Shown here: positions 7,348 to 9,486 of the stretch, piece by piece
How positions within the stretch are numbered: position 1 is the stretch's first letter
How the letters are laid out: each line of letters opens with the position of its first letter
Assembly: GCA_003541445.1 (NCBI GenBank)
Contig: DPMO01000131.1
Coordinates: forward strand, 1 to 9,486
Reading direction: 5' to 3'
Length of the DNA stretch: 9,486 nucleotides
Origin: Clostridiales bacterium
GTDB taxonomy: Bacteria > Bacillota > Sulfobacillia > UBA995 > UBA9673
Notes under the pieces: generated by a model
What the model saw: only the letters and a program-made list of their open reading frames with translations
Databases searched by the model: none
Told to the model about the DNA's origin: nothing
Made by a program: the position numbers and the translations under genes

Positions 7348-8685
7348 GTGCACTTCGTGGGCATCAAGGGGACGGGGATGAGCGCCGTGGCCCAGATTCT
7401 CAAGGCCAACGGGGTCGTCGTCACGGGCTCCGACGTGGACAGGTGCTTCCCGACGGACGCGGGCCTCAAGGCCGCCGGCATCGTTCCCTACCGCGGCTTC
7501 GACCCCGCCCACGTGGGCGACGCCGACCTCGTCGTCGTCTCCGCCGCTTACGGCCCCGACCATCCCGAGGTCCTTGAGGCCCGGCGGAGGGGTATCCCGG
7601 TCAAGCAGTACCCGGAGTTCCTCGGCGAGATGATGCGCTCCAAGCGCGGCATAGCCGTGGCCGGGACCCACGGGAAGACGACCACCACGGCCATCATCGC
7701 CCATGTCCTGCAGAAGGCCGGCCTCGACCCTCAGGCCGTCATCGGGGTGGGGCAGGCCTACGCGGGTCGTGGTGACCTCCTGGTGGCCGAGGCCTGTGAG
7801 TACCGGAGACACTTCCTCGAGTTCCCGGCGGAGATAGCCGTCGTCACGAGCATCGAACTGGACCATCCCGACTACTTCAAGAGCCTCGAGGACTACGAGG
7901 CCGCCTTCCGCGAGTTCGCCGCGGGACTGCCCCCTGACGGGCTCCTCGTGTGCTGGGGCGACGACCCGCGGGTCGCCTCCCTCCCGACGCGGGCCAGGCG
8001 GGTGACCTACGGCTACGGGCCGGACAACGACTACCGGCTCGAGCTGCTCAGGCCCGGCCAGGGGAACCGCTACCGCGTCTGGCGGCGCGGCGAGAGCCTC
8101 GGTGAGTTCCGCCTGGGGGTTCCCGGCAGCCACAACGCCCTGAACTCGGTGGCCGCCATGGCCGTCACCCTCGAGCTGGGGGTCGGGGTCGAGACGGTCC
8201 GCGAGGCCCTCGCCGGCTTCCGGGGGGTCAGGCGCCGGTTCGAGTACGTGGGGGAATGCAACGGGGCCCAGGTCTTCGATGACTACGCCCACCACCCGAC
8301 GGCCATCGAGACGACGATCCAGGCCGTCCGCGACGCCCTGCCGGACAAATGCCTCTGGGTCGCCTTCCAGCCCCACACCTACTCGCGGACGAAGGCCCTG
8401 CTCGACGAGTTCGCCGCGGCGCTGGCCAAGGCCGACCGCGTCATCCTGGCCGAGATCTTCGCCTCGGCCCGCGAGCAGACCGGGGCCGGGGTCAGCTCGC
8501 GGGACATCGCGGACCGGATACCTGGCGGCCCCGAGAAGACGGTCTACTTCAAGACCCTCAGGGAGATCGTCGAGCACGCGCGCTCCCGACTCGGACCGGG
8601 GGACGTTTTCGTGACCATGGGCGCCGGCGACATCTACCACGTGGCCTACGCTCTCGTCGGGAAACGGGAGCTGGCCGCCGGCTGA
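7348..8685 (+). CDS. murC: UDP-N-acetylmuramate : L-alanine ligase MurC
   Basis: MurC is the cytoplasmic ligase that adds the first stem-peptide residue. Counting from GTG 7348 gives 445 residues. Visible motifs are [11 protein letters not shown] at the N-terminus, the ATP loop GTHGKTTTT (106-114), EACEYRRHF (148-156), [10 protein letters not shown] (168-177), GSHNALNS (260-267), [11 protein letters not shown] (311-321) and [10 protein letters not shown] (340-349). [11 protein letters not shown] and EACEYRRHF resemble the Bacillus-type enzyme. GTG 7348 is the first ordinary in-frame start after a TAG at 7288, but it has no well-placed ribosome binding site and leaves only Met before HFVG. The upstream in-frame residues LLYRKV look like the missing N-terminus. 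A CTG start at 7333, seven bases after a strong Shine-Dalgarno sequence, would give 450 residues. One extra G near 7330 would instead bring GTG 7325 into frame. The end is certain; the start is open between 7325 and 7348. Confidence 0.95.
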   Translation: MHFVGIKGTGMSAVAQILKANGVVVTGSDVDRCFPTDAGLKAAGIVPYRGFDPAHVGDADLVVVSAAYGPDHPEVLEARRRGIPVKQYPEFLGEMMRSKRGIAVAGTHGKTTTTAIIAHVLQKAGLDPQAVIGVGQAYAGRGDLLVAEACEYRRHFLEFPAEIAVVTSIELDHPDYFKSLEDYEAAFREFAAGLPPDGLLVCWGDDPRVASLPTRARRVTYGYGPDNDYRLELLRPGQGNRYRVWRRGESLGEFRLGVPGSHNALNSVAAMAVTLELGVGVETVREALAGFRGVRRRFEYVGECNGAQVFDDYAHHPTAIETTIQAVRDALPDKCLWVAFQPHTYSRTKALLDEFAAALAKADRVILAEIFASAREQTGAGVSSRDIADRIPGGPEKTVYFKTLREIVEHARSRLGPGDVFVTMGAGDIYHVAYALVGKRELAAG

Positions 8686-8697
8686 GGGGCGGCCGGC
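8670..8697 (+). terminator. Strong GC hairpin spanning the murC stop; possible terminator or mRNA-stabilising structure
   Basis: GCTGGCCGCC (8670-8679) pairs with GGCGGCCGGC (8688-8697) over ten base pairs with one G-T wobble. The eight-base loop contains the murC TGA. The following bases are CCCCCTTCC, so the T-run of a standard intrinsic terminator is absent. It could be a weak terminator, a 3'-end stabiliser or chance in GC-rich sequence. Confidence 0.35.
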
Positions 8698-8845
8698 CCC
8701 CCTTCCGGTCTCTGGTCCCGGGCCTCCGCTCTTCTGCCGTGTCCCGTGTCGTAACGACCTCTCCGCCCCCTGCGTAAGATGGTCCGCCGAAACCGGGGCC
8801 ACCCGGCCGGCAGGGGGGAGGGGAGGGACGCCACCGGCGCGCCTG
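8686..8845 (+). promoter_or_regulatory. murC-murA spacer with palindrome and possible promoter elements
   Basis: This is the longest gene-free stretch of the window. It holds a tandem CCGTGTC duplication (8737-8743, 8744-8750) that runs into an 11-base palindrome GTCGTAACGAC (8748-8758). Then come a TAAGAT hexamer (8775-8780) resembling a -10 box, a short hairpin CCGGG/CCCGG (8793-8797, 8802-8806) and a purine run at 8812-8828. The -35 position before TAAGAT is poor. A separate promoter for murA is possible but unproven. There is no remnant of murB that I can recognise. Confidence 0.3.
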
Positions 8846-9486
8846 ATGGACTGTTTCCTCCTCCAAGGGGGGCGGCGACTCAAGGGAGAGATAAGGGTCA
8901 GCGGGGCCAAGAACGCCATCCTCCCGATAATGGCCGCCTCGCTCCTGACCCGGGGCGAGTGCGTCATCTGGGACGTCCCCGACATCAAGGATGTCGCCAC
9001 GATGGCCCGAATCCTGACCAGCCTGGGAGTCAAGGTGTGGGTCGGGGTCGACGCCCAGACGGGCCTCCGCTACGTGCGCATCCTTGCCGACAGCCTGAGG
9101 TCGCACGAGGTCTCTCCGAAATTGATGGGGGAGATGCGCTCGTCCATCGTCCTCATGGGGGCCCTCCTCGGGCGCCTCGGGAAATTCAAGGTCTACCGGC
9201 CCGGAGGCTGTCCCATAGGTCTCAGGCCCATCAACTTCCATATCAACGGCCTGGCCCGTCTGGGCGTGCGCCTGTCCGTCAGGCACGGCTTCATCCATGG
9301 CGAGACCCCCCGGCTCGTCGGGCAGGAGATCCACCTGGACTTCCCGAGCGTGACGACGACGGAGAACCTGATGATGGCCGCCGTCTACGCCGAGGGGACC
9401 ACCGTCATCAGGAACGCGGCGCGAGAGCCTGAAGTCGTCGACCTCGGGAATTTCCTGAACTCCATGGGGGCCAAGGTCACGGGAGC
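8846..9486 (+). CDS. murA: UDP-GlcNAc 1-carboxyvinyltransferase MurA, N-terminal half (cut by window end)
   Basis: MurA carries out the first committed step of peptidoglycan synthesis, transferring enolpyruvate from phosphoenolpyruvate to UDP-GlcNAc in the cytoplasm; it is the fosfomycin target. The visible 213 codons are about half of the usual 420 or so residues. Starting at ATG 8846 the protein reads [20 protein letters not shown], a close match to the family N-terminus. Lys22 and Asn23 in SGAKNA are the known substrate residues. Cys122 in RPGGCPIG (codon 9209-9211) is the catalytic, fosfomycin-reactive cysteine, so no natural Cys-to-Asp resistance is seen. [16 protein letters not shown] near the end is the conserved substrate loop. 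The start is set by homology: the nearest purine run, 8812-8828, is 17 bases away, so the ribosome binding site is weak. In many Bacillota murB precedes this gene; here it does not. Confidence 0.95.
   Translation, partial: MDCFLLQGGRRLKGEIRVSGAKNAILPIMAASLLTRGECVIWDVPDIKDVATMARILTSLGVKVWVGVDAQTGLRYVRILADSLRSHEVSPKLMGEMRSSIVLMGALLGRLGKFKVYRPGGCPIGLRPINFHINGLARLGVRLSVRHGFIHGETPRLVGQEIHLDFPSVTTTENLMMAAVYAEGTTVIRNAAREPEVVDLGNFLNSMGAKVTG

Noticed and set aside
7012..9033. Very long minus-strand open frame across murG, murC and the murA start, and similar ones at 2235-3773 and 4843-6165
   Set aside because: They mirror the codon bias of the GC-rich plus-strand genes, match no family I recognise, and lie opposite genes with complete conserved motifs.
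1..9486. A novel defence, mobile or biosynthetic system
   Set aside because: All coding capacity is taken by known peptidoglycan genes; I see no transposase, CRISPR repeat, tRNA, integrase or unknown gene.

Overview
This window is a nine-and-a-half kilobase slice of a bacterial dcw (division and cell wall) cluster. Every gene lies on the plus strand. The order is: C-terminal end of an FtsI/SpoVD-type penicillin-binding protein with PASTA domains, murE, murF, mraY, ftsW, murG, murC, and the first half of murA, cut by the window end. The sequence is very GC-rich, and this produces long spurious open frames on both strands. A murA placed after murC, a PBP with PASTA repeats, a MurE with the DNPR signature of meso-diaminopimelate-adding enzymes and a Bacillus-like MurC together suggest a high-GC lineage of Bacillota (Symbiobacterium-, Thermaerobacter- or Limnochorda-like) rather than an actinomycete. 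The taxon is an inference; the gene calls are not in doubt.

Layout: 2-720 holds the PBP end, whose second PASTA repeat is broken by an apparent one-base deletion near 638-640. 721-823 is a spacer. 824-7231 is a tight block murE-murF-mraY-ftsW-murG whose genes overlap or sit within about 15 bases of each other, so it is almost certainly one translationally coupled transcript. 7232-7332 is a spacer with repeated Shine-Dalgarno-like motifs. murC follows to 8685 and appears to lack a normal start codon in the expected place. 8686-8845 is a spacer with a strong hairpin at its upstream edge and a small palindrome. murA starts at 8846 and runs off the end.

The genes act in one pathway. MurA commits UDP-GlcNAc to cell-wall synthesis. 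MurC, MurE and MurF add L-Ala, meso-DAP and D-Ala-D-Ala. MraY transfers the muropeptide to undecaprenyl phosphate (lipid I), and MurG adds GlcNAc (lipid II). FtsW polymerises the glycan with the class B PBP as its crosslinking partner. Two steps usually encoded in such clusters are missing: murD (expected between mraY and ftsW, which instead overlap by four bases) and murB (expected between murC and murA, where there is only a 160-base spacer). Both enzymes must be encoded elsewhere or replaced.

I found no evidence of an undescribed system. The points worth a second look are the PASTA frameshift, the odd murC start, the two missing genes and the structured spacers around murC.
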